Below, piece after piece: positions 39,414-48,997 of a stretch of DNA of 64,000 nucleotides. The DNA comes from Bacillus sp. IITD106 (GTDB lineage Bacteria; Bacillota; Bacilli; Bacillales; Bacillaceae_C), in NCBI RefSeq assembly GCF_019459225.1, contig NZ_JAIAZY010000007.1, positions 1 to 64,000 on the forward strand, written 5' to 3'. The translations under genes were made by a program, and so were the position numbers. Under the pieces are notes generated by a model, which saw only the letters and a program-made list of their open reading frames with translations, was not told the origin of the DNA and did no database searches. Positions within the stretch are counted from its first letter, which is position 1, and every line of letters starts with the position of its first letter.

Positions 39414-40505
39414 GTGAAGAAGAGAAATATAGGATTATTGCTGTCACTTATTTTAGCGGTTGGTATGTTTCTAGGAGCTTGTGGAACCAGCAATAACAAT
39501 AATAACAACAAGAAAAACGAAGGGGCCAATGGTGCGCAGGAAGATAATAATTTTACAGCGGCAATGGTTACGGATGAAGGTGGAGTAGATGATAAATCAT
39601 TTAACCAATCTGCCTGGGAAGGACTTGTCGAATACGGCAAAGAAAATAATTTAGAAAAAGGGAAAAATGGCTACAACTATTATCAATCTAAAAATGAAGC
39701 TGATTTTTCAACAAATCTAAATGCTGCAGTAAGAGATAAATTTGATATCATTTATGGTGTAGGATTTAAATTAACAGATGCAATTGCTAAAATTGCTGAT
39801 CAGCGAAAAGATAATCATTTCGTCATCGTGGATGCAGTAGTTCCTGATAAGGATAACGTTGCTAGTATTACGTTTAAAGAGCATGAAGGATCTTACCTCG
39901 TCGGTGTTGTTGCTGGGTTGATGACAAAATCAAATAAAATTGGTTTTGTTGGTGGAATCGAAAGTGATCTAATTAATAAATTCGCGGCTGGATTTGAAGC
40001 TGGGGTGAAAGAAGTGAATCCGAATGCCACAGTGGATATTCAATTTGCGGGAACATTTACTGATTCATCTAAGGCGCAAGCAATTGCAGCTGCACAATAT
40101 AGCTCAGGAGTAGACATCATTTATCATGCTGCCGGCGGTGCGGGTCTTGGTGTCTTCACTGAAGCGAAAAACTTAAAACAAAAGGATCCAAATAAGGATA
40201 TATGGGTTATTGGTGTAGACCGCGATCAACATCCTGAAGGAGACGTCAAAATCGGAGACAAAACAGAGAACATCACTCTAACTTCAATGGTTAAACGTGT
40301 AGATGTGGCTGTTAAAGATGTAACTACAAAAGCAAAAGACGGAAATTTCCCTGGTGGACAAATTCTTGAATATGGAATGGAAGAAAACGGAATCAAAATC
40401 TCTGACTCACAAGAGCACTTAACAGATGACGTTTTGGCAAAAGTAGCAGAATATGAAGGAAAAATTAAAAACGGCGACGTAAAAGTTCCCGAAAAATTAA
40501 AATAA
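39414..40505 (+). CDS. nupN: BMP-family nucleoside-binding lipoprotein
   Basis: This extracellular substrate-binding lipoprotein (363 aa) belongs to the basic membrane protein family (PnrA/Med-like), which binds purine nucleosides. The signal peptide runs to the lipobox LGAC, with acylated Cys23, followed by an Asn/Lys linker. [19 protein letters not shown] is the family start of the binding domain, with [14 protein letters not shown] near residue 240. GTG start after AGGAGG. ATPase and two permeases follow, giving a complete importer similar to B. subtilis NupNOPQ (guanosine). Substrate is inferred. Confidence 0.9.
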   Translation: MKKRNIGLLLSLILAVGMFLGACGTSNNNNNNKKNEGANGAQEDNNFTAAMVTDEGGVDDKSFNQSAWEGLVEYGKENNLEKGKNGYNYYQSKNEADFSTNLNAAVRDKFDIIYGVGFKLTDAIAKIADQRKDNHFVIVDAVVPDKDNVASITFKEHEGSYLVGVVAGLMTKSNKIGFVGGIESDLINKFAAGFEAGVKEVNPNATVDIQFAGTFTDSSKAQAIAAAQYSSGVDIIYHAAGGAGLGVFTEAKNLKQKDPNKDIWVIGVDRDQHPEGDVKIGDKTENITLTSMVKRVDVAVKDVTTKAKDGNFPGGQILEYGMEENGIKISDSQEHLTDDVLAKVAEYEGKIKNGDVKVPEKLK

Positions 40506-40516
40506 TGAGCAATCAT

Positions 40517-40552
40517 ATACGGGCATGGCTTTTATGGCCAGCCCGTATTTTT
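40517..40552 (+). terminator. Terminator or attenuator after nupN
   Basis: ATACGGGC pairs with GCCCGTAT, with inner GGC/GCC pairing, followed by TTTTTG. It probably sets an excess of the binding protein over the transporter. Confidence 0.85.
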
Positions 40553-40618
40553 GTGAATTGAAAATGATTGATTTGTAGGGAATAGTGGTATTCTATCCGA
40601 AAGAGAAGGAGGATCAGG

Positions 40619-42154
40619 ATGGATTATGTGATTGAGATGTTAAATATTCGCAAGGAATTTCCGGGAATCGTAGCGAACGATAATATCACGTTGCAAGTAA
40701 AGAAGGGTGAGATCCATGCTTTACTTGGAGAAAATGGTGCGGGAAAATCAACATTAATGAACGTATTATTTGGCTTATACCAACCTGAGCGGGGAGAAAT
40801 TAAGGTAAATGGTAAAAAAGTAGAGATAACGAGCCCTATAATAGCGAATGATTTAGGCATTGGCATGGTTCATCAACATTTTATGCTCGTTGAACCATTC
40901 ACTGTTACTGAAAATATTATACTCGGCAAAGAACCAAGAAAAGGTATTTCGATTGATATTAAAAGTGCAGAAAAGCAAGTGCAAGAAATCTCTGAAAAAT
41001 ATGGATTAGCTGTTAATCCGAGAGCTAAAATAGCAGATATTTCCGTCGGTATGCAGCAAAGAGTAGAGATTTTGAAAACGTTATATAGAGGTGCAGATAT
41101 ATTAATTTTCGACGAACCTACTGCAGTGCTTACTCCGCAGGAAATTAAGGAATTAAGCCAAATTATGAAAACATTAATTAAAGAAGGTAAGTCGATTATT
41201 TTAATCACCCATAAGTTAAAAGAAATAATGGAAATTTGTGATAGAGTAACCGTGATTCGAAAAGGAAAAGGAATTGGCACGCTTAATGTAAAAGATACGA
41301 ATACAAATGAATTGGCTAATTTAATGGTTGGCCGTGAGGTTTTATTTACAACCGAAAAAACGAAAGCAAATCCAAAGGAAACAGTTCTTGAAATAAAAGA
41401 TTTATTTGTAAACGATAACCGGGGTGTTTCTGCGGTTAATGGACTTAATTTGACATTAAGATCAGGAGAAATAATTGGGATTGCCGGAGTGGATGGAAAT
41501 GGTCAAGCCGAGCTTATTGAATCGATAACAGGACTACGTAAGGGTGAGAGCGGATCGATAAAATTAAACGGCAAAGAAATGATGAATCTCAAACCTAGAA
41601 AAATCACTGAATCTGGTTTAGCACATATACCTCAGGACCGCCATAAACACGGTCTAGTTCTTGATTATTCCATAGGTGAAAACATGGTATTACAAACGTA
41701 TTATCAAAAACCTTTTTCAAAATATGGAGTTTTGGACTTCAAAGAAATATATAAGAAAGCAAATACGCTTATATCGGAGTATGATGTTCGAACTCCAAGT
41801 GCCTTTACTCATGCTCGTGCTCTTTCAGGTGGAAATCAACAAAAAGCCATTATTGGACGAGAAGTAGATCGTGATCCCGATCTTTTGATTGCAGCACAAC
41901 CGACAAGAGGTCTTGATGTGGGTGCGATTGAGTTTATTCATAAGCGCCTTATTGAACAGCGCGATAACGGAAAAGCTGTATTACTCGTTTCATTTGAATT
42001 GGATGAAATACTAAACGTCAGTGATCGAATTGCAGTTATTTTCGAAGGGAAAATCATTAAAATAGTTAATGCTAACGAAACGAATGAACAAGAACTTGGG
42101 TTATTAATGGCCGGTATGAAAAGAGAAGCAGCCGGGGGTGATACGAATGTCTAA
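40619..42154 (+). CDS. nupO: Nucleoside ABC transporter ATP-binding protein
   Basis: This is a double-cassette ATPase (511 aa) of the sugar/nucleoside class. The first cassette has GENGAGKST (about 39-47) and IFDEPTAVLTPQE. The second has a degenerate Walker A (GVDGNGQAEL) and a shifted Walker B region, AAQPTRGLDVGA, as is normal for the family. It powers the NupP/NupQ permeases. The last bases overlap nupP. Confidence 0.93.
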   Translation: MDYVIEMLNIRKEFPGIVANDNITLQVKKGEIHALLGENGAGKSTLMNVLFGLYQPERGEIKVNGKKVEITSPIIANDLGIGMVHQHFMLVEPFTVTENIILGKEPRKGISIDIKSAEKQVQEISEKYGLAVNPRAKIADISVGMQQRVEILKTLYRGADILIFDEPTAVLTPQEIKELSQIMKTLIKEGKSIILITHKLKEIMEICDRVTVIRKGKGIGTLNVKDTNTNELANLMVGREVLFTTEKTKANPKETVLEIKDLFVNDNRGVSAVNGLNLTLRSGEIIGIAGVDGNGQAELIESITGLRKGESGSIKLNGKEMMNLKPRKITESGLAHIPQDRHKHGLVLDYSIGENMVLQTYYQKPFSKYGVLDFKEIYKKANTLISEYDVRTPSAFTHARALSGGNQQKAIIGREVDRDPDLLIAAQPTRGLDVGAIEFIHKRLIEQRDNGKAVLLVSFELDEILNVSDRIAVIFEGKIIKIVNANETNEQELGLLMAGMKREAAGGDTNV

Positions 42155-43187
42155 TCGTTTAACAAATATATTAGTTCCTGTTATTGCTGTAATTTTTGGA
42201 CTTATTACAGGAGCTATCATTATGCTTGTAAGTGGCTATAATCCTATTGCCGGATACGCCGCTTTATGGACTGGAATATTTGGAGAATCATATTTAATTG
42301 GTGAAACATTAAGGCAGATGACTCCATACATTTTTGCAGGACTTGCCGTTGCTTTTGCATTTAGGACAGGCCTATTTAATATTGGAGTTGAAGGTCAATT
42401 ATTAGTTGGCTGGATAGCATCTATTTGGGTTGGCTTATCTTTTGACCTGCCTAAATTTATCCATTTGCCATTAGCGATCATTGTTGCTGCATTAGCAGGT
42501 GCTGCATGGGGATTTATTCCAGGCATATTAAAAGCAAGACTCAGGGTCCATGAAGTTATTGTAACGATCATGATGAACTATATCGCTTTATATGTGACTA
42601 ATTATATGATTCGTTATGTGTTATCAGATCGTAAGGACTCAACAGCCATTATTCCTGATTCTGCTTCACTTCATTCGCCATTTTTTGAACGGATAACAGA
42701 TTATTCTACTTTGCATAATGGTATTTATCTTGCAATTATTGCCGCATTTATTATGTGGTTTCTTTTAGAAAAAACGAAAGCGGGATTCGAACTTCGTGCG
42801 GTTGGATATAATCATCATGCAGCGGAGTATGCTGGAATGAGCGTCAATCGAAATATTATTGTATCGATGGTTATTTCAGGCGCATTTGCAGGTCTTGCAG
42901 GCGCAATGGAAGGATTGGGTACATTTGGGAATGCTTTTATCCACACAGGCTTTTCCGGGGTAGGATTTGACGGAATTGCTGTTGCCTTATTAGGTGGAAA
43001 TTCTGGAATTGGCGTAGTACTAGCCGCATTTTTATTTGGTGGTTTAAAAGTTGGAGCACTGCAAATGCCAAATGCAAATGTTCCAGAAGAACTAGTGGAA
43101 ATTGTCATTGCCTTTATTATTTTCTTTGTAGCATCAAGTTATATGATCAAATGGCTGATAGCGCGTTTCCGAAGGGGTGTGAAATAA
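42147..43187 (+). CDS. nupP: Nucleoside ABC transporter permease 1
   Basis: This inner-membrane permease (346 aa) belongs to the BPD_transp_2 family, with about nine or ten membrane segments. FNIGVEGQLLVG and GFELRAVGYNHHAAEYAGM are the conserved blocks, the latter being the ATPase-coupling loop. ATG at 42147 follows GGGGGTG and overlaps nupO by eight bases. GTG at 42138 is in frame but too close to that ribosome binding site. Confidence 0.92.
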   Translation: MSNRLTNILVPVIAVIFGLITGAIIMLVSGYNPIAGYAALWTGIFGESYLIGETLRQMTPYIFAGLAVAFAFRTGLFNIGVEGQLLVGWIASIWVGLSFDLPKFIHLPLAIIVAALAGAAWGFIPGILKARLRVHEVIVTIMMNYIALYVTNYMIRYVLSDRKDSTAIIPDSASLHSPFFERITDYSTLHNGIYLAIIAAFIMWFLLEKTKAGFELRAVGYNHHAAEYAGMSVNRNIIVSMVISGAFAGLAGAMEGLGTFGNAFIHTGFSGVGFDGIAVALLGGNSGIGVVLAAFLFGGLKVGALQMPNANVPEELVEIVIAFIIFFVASSYMIKWLIARFRRGVK

Positions 43188-44147
43188 GTGGAAATCACAA
43201 CATTATTATCTCTTATCATCTCCTCATCTATATTGGCAGCCGCACCACTCATACTCACCGCACTTGGTGGAGTTTTTTCGGAACGTTCAGGTGTTGTTAA
43301 TATCGGATTGGAAGGTTTAATGGTAATAGGTGCATTTAGTGGTATTCTTTTTAACTACTATACGGTTGATATTTTCGGTGCAGCAACTCCATGGATCTCT
43401 ATATTAGTGGCCATGCTTGTTGGAGGGATTTTCTCACTTTTGCATGCAGTCGCATCGATTACATTTAGAGCGGACCAAGTTGTAAGTGGTGTAGCCATCA
43501 ACTTTTTAGCACTTGGACTAACGATTTTTCTCGTCAAAAAAATATTTGGCAAAGGCCAGACTGAAATGATTGTTGAGAACATTCGCAAGGTTGATATACC
43601 ACTTTTAAGTGATATTCCATTCATCGGAAAGATCTTTTTTACGAATGTTTCTTACGTCGCATACGTTACTATTCTTCTTTCATTCGTAGCGTGGTATGTC
43701 ATTTATAAAACACCATTTGGCTTAAGAATCCGTACAGTAGGGGAACATCCAATGGCTGCGGATACGATGGGAATCAGCGTGGCGAGGCTTAGATATATTG
43801 GAGTATTTCTTTCAGGAGTGTTAGGCGGAGCGGGCGGTGCCGTATACGCACAGTCGTTTACAGGAAATTTTAGTCATACAACCATTACGGGTCAGGGCTT
43901 TATGGCATTAGCAGCGATGATTTTTGGAAAATGGCATCCGCTTGGAGCGATGGGCGGAGCGTTATTTTTTGGATTTGCTCAAAGTCTAAGTATAGTAGGT
44001 TCGAGAATTCCGATTCTGCAAAATGTGCCTTCTGTATTTTTATTTATCGCACCATATGTGTTAACGATTTTGGCATTAGCAGGCTTTATCGGAAGGGCAG
44101 ATGCACCTAAAGCGTCGGGAACTCCATATATTAAAGGGAAGAGATAG
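43188..44147 (+). CDS. nupQ: Nucleoside ABC transporter permease 2
   Basis: This is the second permease (319 aa) of the same family: SERSGVVNIGLEGLMVIGAF at the N-terminus and GLRIRTVGEHPMAADTMGI as the coupling loop, with about eight membrane segments. It starts with GTG, immediately after nupP. The four genes form one operon that replaces the ymfC-ymfD-ymfE stretch found at this place in B. subtilis. Confidence 0.92.
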   Translation: MEITTLLSLIISSSILAAAPLILTALGGVFSERSGVVNIGLEGLMVIGAFSGILFNYYTVDIFGAATPWISILVAMLVGGIFSLLHAVASITFRADQVVSGVAINFLALGLTIFLVKKIFGKGQTEMIVENIRKVDIPLLSDIPFIGKIFFTNVSYVAYVTILLSFVAWYVIYKTPFGLRIRTVGEHPMAADTMGISVARLRYIGVFLSGVLGGAGGAVYAQSFTGNFSHTTITGQGFMALAAMIFGKWHPLGAMGGALFFGFAQSLSIVGSRIPILQNVPSVFLFIAPYVLTILALAGFIGRADAPKASGTPYIKGKR

Positions 44148-44226
44148 ATAGCTCCTATTGAATAAAGAGTCTTATGAAGTCATAAACTATAAGGAAGCTA
44201 TGAAAAGGACCATAAAAATATTATGT

Positions 44227-44265
44227 AAAGTGGGACTGTTCACAAAAGAATTTGTCCCACTTTCA
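44227..44265 (+). terminator. Terminator after nupQ
   Basis: AAAGTGGGAC pairs perfectly with GTCCCACTTT across 17 bases; only a short T-run follows. Confidence 0.72.
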
Positions 44266-44304
44266 TAAATGGGTATGAAATTTGCGAGTAATGGAGGATT
44301 TTAT

Positions 44305-45585
44305 ATGGAACTTGTTAAGGAACACGTAGTCGAAAAGTCTGGATACACACTTCATATTATTCCAACTGACAAGTACAAAACAAATACCATTGTATGGAAA
44401 ATGAAAGCTCCTCTTGAGAAAGATACGGCTACATTTCGGGCATTACTGCCAAACGTCCTTCAAAGTAATTCGAAAAAATATAGTACTACGAGCGCATTAC
44501 GCTCCTATTTGGATGATCTTTACGGTGCTTCATTTTATACCGATGTAGCTAAAAAAGGTGAATACCATATCATCTCTTTCACATTAGAGGTTGCCAATGA
44601 AAAATTTTTACAAGATAAAACTCCACTGCTGCAAAAAGCGATCGAATTTTTAAACGAAGTTATTCAAAACCCAAATGTTACAAATCGTGTCTTTGATGAA
44701 GCCACAATGCAGAAAGAAAAAAGGAGTCTAAAAAGACGGATACAATCTGTTTATGATGACAAAATGCGATATGCGAGTGTCCGGCTAGTTGAAGAAATGT
44801 GTAAAGATGAACCATATTCGATACAGGCTACTGGTAATGAAGATCAAGTAGATGACATTACAGGTGCATCTTTATACGAATATTATGAACGAGCATTTGC
44901 TGAAGATAAGATTGATTTATACATTATTGGTGATATCAATCTTAATGAAGTTGAAAATTTTTGTTCGATATTTCAATATGAGGAAAGAACGATTCAACCA
45001 CATGTTAGGGTACAAGACAAAGAAGTATCGAATGTGAAAGAAGTAAAAGAAACACAAGATCTCAACCAAGGTAAACTAAATATCGGCTGTCGCACAAATA
45101 TCACATATGGGGATTCTGATTATTTTGCACTGCAAATGTTTAATGGTATTTTCGGAGGTTTTCCGCATTCTAAGCTTTTTATCAATGTTCGTGAAAAAGA
45201 AAGCCTTGCCTATTATGCGGCAAGCAGAGTGGAAAGCCATAAAGGCTTATTAATGATCATGTCAGGAATTGACTCCAATAATTATGAAAAAGCAGTTACC
45301 ATTATTAAAGAACAGTTGAAATTGATGAAGGATGGCAGTTTTACTGAAGAGGAAATATCACAAACGAAGGCAGTCATTCAAAATCAATTTCTAGAAACAA
45401 TTGACTCGGCTAGAGGTGTCATTGAAGTCTTTTATCATAACATCGTTGCCGGAACAGACGTTAAAATGAATGATTGGATTGAAAAAACGAATTCTACATC
45501 ACGTGATGAAATTATCGCTGTAGCCAATAAAGTTGAACTTGATACCATTTATTTTCTTTCCGGAATGGAAGGTGAACAGGCATGA
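44305..45585 (+). CDS. ymfF: M16-like protein YmfF (non-catalytic type)
   Basis: YmfF (426 aa) has the M16 peptidase fold but lacks the HxxEH zinc motif. The corresponding N-terminal region shows only LRSYLDDLYGASF-like sequence, and the RECEPTOR half keeps KLFINVREKESLAYYAASR. It is therefore likely the inactive partner of the downstream YmfH, as in alpha/beta processing peptidases. GGAGG at 44293-44297 selects ATG 44305 over ATG 44269. It overlaps ymfH by four bases. Confidence 0.9.
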   Translation: MELVKEHVVEKSGYTLHIIPTDKYKTNTIVWKMKAPLEKDTATFRALLPNVLQSNSKKYSTTSALRSYLDDLYGASFYTDVAKKGEYHIISFTLEVANEKFLQDKTPLLQKAIEFLNEVIQNPNVTNRVFDEATMQKEKRSLKRRIQSVYDDKMRYASVRLVEEMCKDEPYSIQATGNEDQVDDITGASLYEYYERAFAEDKIDLYIIGDINLNEVENFCSIFQYEERTIQPHVRVQDKEVSNVKEVKETQDLNQGKLNIGCRTNITYGDSDYFALQMFNGIFGGFPHSKLFINVREKESLAYYAASRVESHKGLLMIMSGIDSNNYEKAVTIIKEQLKLMKDGSFTEEEISQTKAVIQNQFLETIDSARGVIEVFYHNIVAGTDVKMNDWIEKTNSTSRDEIIAVANKVELDTIYFLSGMEGEQA

Positions 45586-46871
45586 AAACGATTGAATTCG
45601 ATCAAATTCAAGAAACGCTTTTTTATGAAAAACTCGATAATGGATTGCAAGTATACATTCTTCCAAAAATGGGATTTAATAAAACATTCGCTACTTTTAC
45701 GACAAATTATGGATCCATTGATCATCAATTTAAACCGTTGAATAAAGAAGACTATATTCGCGTCCCAGATGGTATAGCTCATTTTTTAGAACATAAAATG
45801 TTTGAAAAAGAACAGGGCGATGTATTTCAGCAATTTAGCAAACAAGGAGCCTCGGCAAATGCTTTCACTTCTTTCACTAGAACTGCCTACTTATTTTCCA
45901 GTACGAATGAAGTGGAAAAGAATCTAATAACACTATTAAATATGGTGCAAGAGCCTTATTTTACGGAAAAGTCAGTAGAAAAAGAAAAAGGAATCATTGG
46001 TCAAGAAATTAGAATGTATGATGATAATCCCGACTGGAGGCTTTTTTTCGGAACGATTGAAAACATGTTTCATCATCATCCTGTAAAGATTGACATCGCT
46101 GGTACAGTTGAATCCATTTCTCATATTACGGCTGACCTTCTTTATGAATGCTATAATACATTTTATCATCCAAGTAATATGTTGCTTTTCTTGGTAGGAC
46201 CAGTGGATCCGGATAAAATGATAAATCTAATCCACGAGAATCAATCTAGTAAGAAATACAGCGACGCACCAGAAATTCAGAGGTATTTCGAAGAAGAACC
46301 AGAATCTGTTCATAATAAAAAGCAAGTGCTAAAAATGAATGTCCAAACACCGAAATGCTACGTTGGTGTAAAAGGAAAGAAAGTTGATTTAGATGGCAGG
46401 GAAATGTTAAAACATGAACTTGCGATCAATATTATTTTTGAATTATTATTTGGAAAAAGCTCTGAAAACTATGAGGAGCTTATTACAAGTGGATTAATTG
46501 ACGATACATTTCAATACGACTACACGTTAGAACGGGGATTTGGTTTTGCGTATGTCGGAAGCGACACGAAAGATCCAGACGCATTAACTGAACGTTTGCA
46601 ATCGATTTTACTTGAAGCTAAAAACGGTCAATATTTAACAGATGAAGCATTACAACGTGCAAAGAAAAAACGCATAGGCGGATTTTTACGCTCCATGAAT
46701 TCTCCAGAATTTATTGCCAATCAATTTACGAGATATGCGTTTAATGGTATGGATCTTTTTGAAACTGTTCAAGTATTGGAAGAGTTACATTTTGATTATA
46801 TCAAGGAATCAGCCAATCAATTTATCGATGAAAATCGAATAACCGTTTGCCAGGTAGTACCGAAAAAATAA
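45582..46871 (+). CDS. ymfH: M16 zinc peptidase YmfH
   Basis: YmfH (429 aa) carries the intact inverted zinc motif HFLEH (residues about 66-70) and the downstream Glu in IIGQEIRMYDDNPDW. Coupled translation with ymfF suggests a heteromeric peptidase. The physiological substrate is not known to me. The homologous AlbE/AlbF pair handles a bacteriocin, but no peptide precursor gene is visible here. Confidence 0.92.
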   Translation: MKTIEFDQIQETLFYEKLDNGLQVYILPKMGFNKTFATFTTNYGSIDHQFKPLNKEDYIRVPDGIAHFLEHKMFEKEQGDVFQQFSKQGASANAFTSFTRTAYLFSSTNEVEKNLITLLNMVQEPYFTEKSVEKEKGIIGQEIRMYDDNPDWRLFFGTIENMFHHHPVKIDIAGTVESISHITADLLYECYNTFYHPSNMLLFLVGPVDPDKMINLIHENQSSKKYSDAPEIQRYFEEEPESVHNKKQVLKMNVQTPKCYVGVKGKKVDLDGREMLKHELAINIIFELLFGKSSENYEELITSGLIDDTFQYDYTLERGFGFAYVGSDTKDPDALTERLQSILLEAKNGQYLTDEALQRAKKKRIGGFLRSMNSPEFIANQFTRYAFNGMDLFETVQVLEELHFDYIKESANQFIDENRITVCQVVPKK

Positions 46872-46879
46872 GAAAGAGC

Positions 46880-46906
46880 GCCCGGTATCGACCGGGCTGT
46901 TTTTTT
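46880..46906 (+). terminator. Terminator after ymfH
   Basis: GCCCGGT pairs with ACCGGGC across four bases, followed by TG and seven T. Confidence 0.88.
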
Positions 46907-46920
46907 AGGAGAAATAAAAG

Positions 46921-47643
46921 ATGAAAAAATTTGCTTTAATTACAGGTGCGAGTGGGGGAATAGGGTCAGCAACGGCTATAAAGCTTGCCCGAAGAGGTTG
47001 GAATCTATATTTGCATTATCATAAGAACGAGCAGAAAATGAAGGATTTACTAATAGAACTTGAAACATACAATACAGAGCTTATTCCAATTTGCGCCGAT
47101 CTTTCGACTGAAGTAGGTGTTCAGACTGTTTGCAGCTCGATTTACCATCTTAATGCCATTGTTTGTTCAAGCGGCACAGCACCATATGGATTATTTACCG
47201 AGTTAAGTGAACAGACAATGGATGAAATGCTGCAGCTTCATGTAAAAAGCCCGTTAATCATTATACAAAAGCTCCTGCCACAATTAATGAAGACTCCTGA
47301 AAGCAGTATCGTTCTCATTAGCTCTATTTGGGGACAGACAGGAGCAGCATGTGAAGTAATGTATTCAACCGTAAAAGGTGCTCAAATTGCCTTCACGAAA
47401 GCACTTAGCAAGGAAATCGCGAGGTCGGGGACAAGAATAAATTGTGTGGCACCAGGTGCTGTCAATACAAATATGTTAAAAGAGTTTTCTGAGGAAGAAA
47501 TGGAAGTGCTTATATCTGAAATACCGGTTGGAAGATTAGCCGAACCAGAAGAAATTTCTGATGTTATTTCCTTTTTATTGTCGAAAGAATCCTCTTATAT
47601 TACTGGACAAGTTATTGGTGTAAATGGTGGTTGGTATACATAA
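46921..47643 (+). CDS. ymfI: SDR-family reductase YmfI (EF-P 5-aminopentanone reductase)
   Basis: YmfI (240 aa) is a short-chain dehydrogenase. TGASGGIG (about 7-14) binds NADP; VLISSIWGQTGA carries the catalytic Ser, and YSTVKGA gives Tyr-x3-Lys. The B. subtilis orthologue completes the 5-aminopentanol modification of Lys in elongation factor P, and synteny supports the same role. A FabG-like activity cannot be excluded from sequence. Confidence 0.9.
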   Translation: MKKFALITGASGGIGSATAIKLARRGWNLYLHYHKNEQKMKDLLIELETYNTELIPICADLSTEVGVQTVCSSIYHLNAIVCSSGTAPYGLFTELSEQTMDEMLQLHVKSPLIIIQKLLPQLMKTPESSIVLISSIWGQTGAACEVMYSTVKGAQIAFTKALSKEIARSGTRINCVAPGAVNTNMLKEFSEEEMEVLISEIPVGRLAEPEEISDVISFLLSKESSYITGQVIGVNGGWYT

Positions 47644-47725
47644 TAATTGAAAAAATAGTCCTGAATAATGTTCGTTTTCCGAGTGCATAATAACTTTGAA
47701 CGTTAATTCCAAAGGAGGAAATGAC

Positions 47726-47983
47726 ATGTCAGTACTTGAAAATTGGGAGCAATGGAAGAACTTCCTTGGCGATCGCTTAGATAATGCTCAAGAACAAGGG
47801 ATGTCAGACAAAGTAATCAATCAAATGGCACACCAAGTAGGCGATTATCTTGCAAAACAAGTAGATCCTAAAAATGAACAAGAAAGAGTACTTGCTGACC
47901 TATGGTCTGTTGCTTCTGAAGATGAACAAAGAGCAATTGCAAGTGTAATGGTGAAACTTGTCGAAAATAATAGCACACATTAG
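47726..47983 (+). CDS. ymfJ: DUF3243 protein YmfJ
   Basis: This small, mostly helical cytoplasmic protein (85 aa) belongs to the DUF3243 family. VLENWEQWKNFLGDRLDNAQ and VINQMAHQVGDYLAKQVDP are typical. Function is unknown. AAAGGAGG fits ATG 47726; ATG 47696 is in frame but lacks a site. A branched terminator follows. Confidence 0.9.
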   Translation: MSVLENWEQWKNFLGDRLDNAQEQGMSDKVINQMAHQVGDYLAKQVDPKNEQERVLADLWSVASEDEQRAIASVMVKLVENNSTH

Positions 47984-47994
47984 ATATAAGTTTC

Positions 47995-48066
47995 AGACTG
48001 TCTTAGCGGCTTGAATCCTATTTGGGACTAAAGGATTTGCCCTTATTAATAAGGCAGTCTTTTTTT
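47995..48066 (+). terminator. Long-loop branched terminator after ymfJ
   Basis: AGACTGTCTTA (47995-48005) pairs with TAAGGCAGTCT (48050-48060), followed by seven T. The 44-base loop holds a second hairpin, AATCCT with AGGATT. Confidence 0.75.
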
Positions 48067-48126
48067 ATGTCAGAATATGACGATTTTTTTTATGTTTTTT
48101 CTTTCATGTTTATTTAATTTGGGCTA

Positions 48127-48135
48127 TGATATAAT
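48127..48135 (+). promoter_or_regulatory. Extended -10 promoter for ymfK
   Basis: TGATATAAT is an extended -10 element (TGn plus perfect TATAAT), about 56 bases before ymfK. The -35 region is weak, as expected for this promoter type. Confidence 0.6.
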
Positions 48136-48190
48136 CGAGACAACTATGATGAAGAAACACAAAGTCCGCCAAATTCAAGGGGATGTTTGA

Positions 48191-48979
48191 ATGGACAGGA
48201 AAGAATGGTATTTGGAATATGAAATTATGATTGATCGTCCAGGTTTACTTGGGGATATTTCATCATTATTAGGTATGCTCTCGATTAATATCGTTAGCAT
48301 CAATGGGATTGATAGTGGAAGGCGTGGACTATTAATACGTGCAAGTAGTAAAAATCAAATTTTAAGACTTGAATCTATTTTAAAGACAGTTGAAACCATT
48401 AAAGTAACAAAAATTCGTGAACCTAAACTTAGAGATCGGCTCGCAGTAAGACACGGCAGGTATATTCAACGCGATATGGATGATAAAAAAACATTTCGTT
48501 TTGTCCGCGATGAACTAGGCCTTTTGGTTGATTTTATGGCCGAATTATTTAAACAAGAAGGTCATAAATTAATTGGTATAAGAGGTATGCCGCGTGTAGG
48601 GAAAACGGAATCTATCGTTGCATCAAGTGTATGTGCAAATAAAAAATGGCTTTTTGTATCATCAACATTATTAAAGCAAACAATACGTAAAGAATTAATA
48701 AAAGATGAGTACAATGCTGATAATATATTCATTCTAGATGGGATTGTTTCGAGAAGAAGGGCTGACGAGCGACATTGGCGGTTAGTTCGAGAAATTATGA
48801 AACTTCCAGCTGTCAAAGTAATCGAACATCCTGATATATTTGTTCAGCATTCCGAATTTTCCATTGAAGATTTCGATTACATTATAGAACTAAGAAATAA
48901 TCATGAGGAAGAAATTACATATGAAATTGTGCAAGACCATAACTTATTTTCCGAACCAAACTTCGGTTTTGATTTTTAG
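48191..48979 (+). CDS. ymfK: DUF3388 protein YmfK with P-loop
   Basis: YmfK (262 aa) has an ACT-like N-terminal domain (about 5-75; DRPGLLGDISSLLGMLSINI is the ligand-binding-loop pattern). A C-terminal DUF3388 part follows, with a P-loop GMPRVGKTES (about 132-141) and a basic HWRLVREI segment. No enzymatic role is known to me. The combination suggests a small-molecule-responsive NTPase. It is placed directly upstream of the rodZ-like ymfM. Confidence 0.88.
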   Translation: MDRKEWYLEYEIMIDRPGLLGDISSLLGMLSINIVSINGIDSGRRGLLIRASSKNQILRLESILKTVETIKVTKIREPKLRDRLAVRHGRYIQRDMDDKKTFRFVRDELGLLVDFMAELFKQEGHKLIGIRGMPRVGKTESIVASSVCANKKWLFVSSTLLKQTIRKELIKDEYNADNIFILDGIVSRRRADERHWRLVREIMKLPAVKVIEHPDIFVQHSEFSIEDFDYIIELRNNHEEEITYEIVQDHNLFSEPNFGFDF

Positions 48980-48997
48980 GATTGGCAGGTGTTTACA

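Noticed and set aside
44305-46871. Bacteriocin (albE/albF-like) locus at ymfF-ymfH
   Set aside because: No precursor peptide, radical-SAM maturase or immunity gene is nearby; the pair is part of the conserved ymf cluster.
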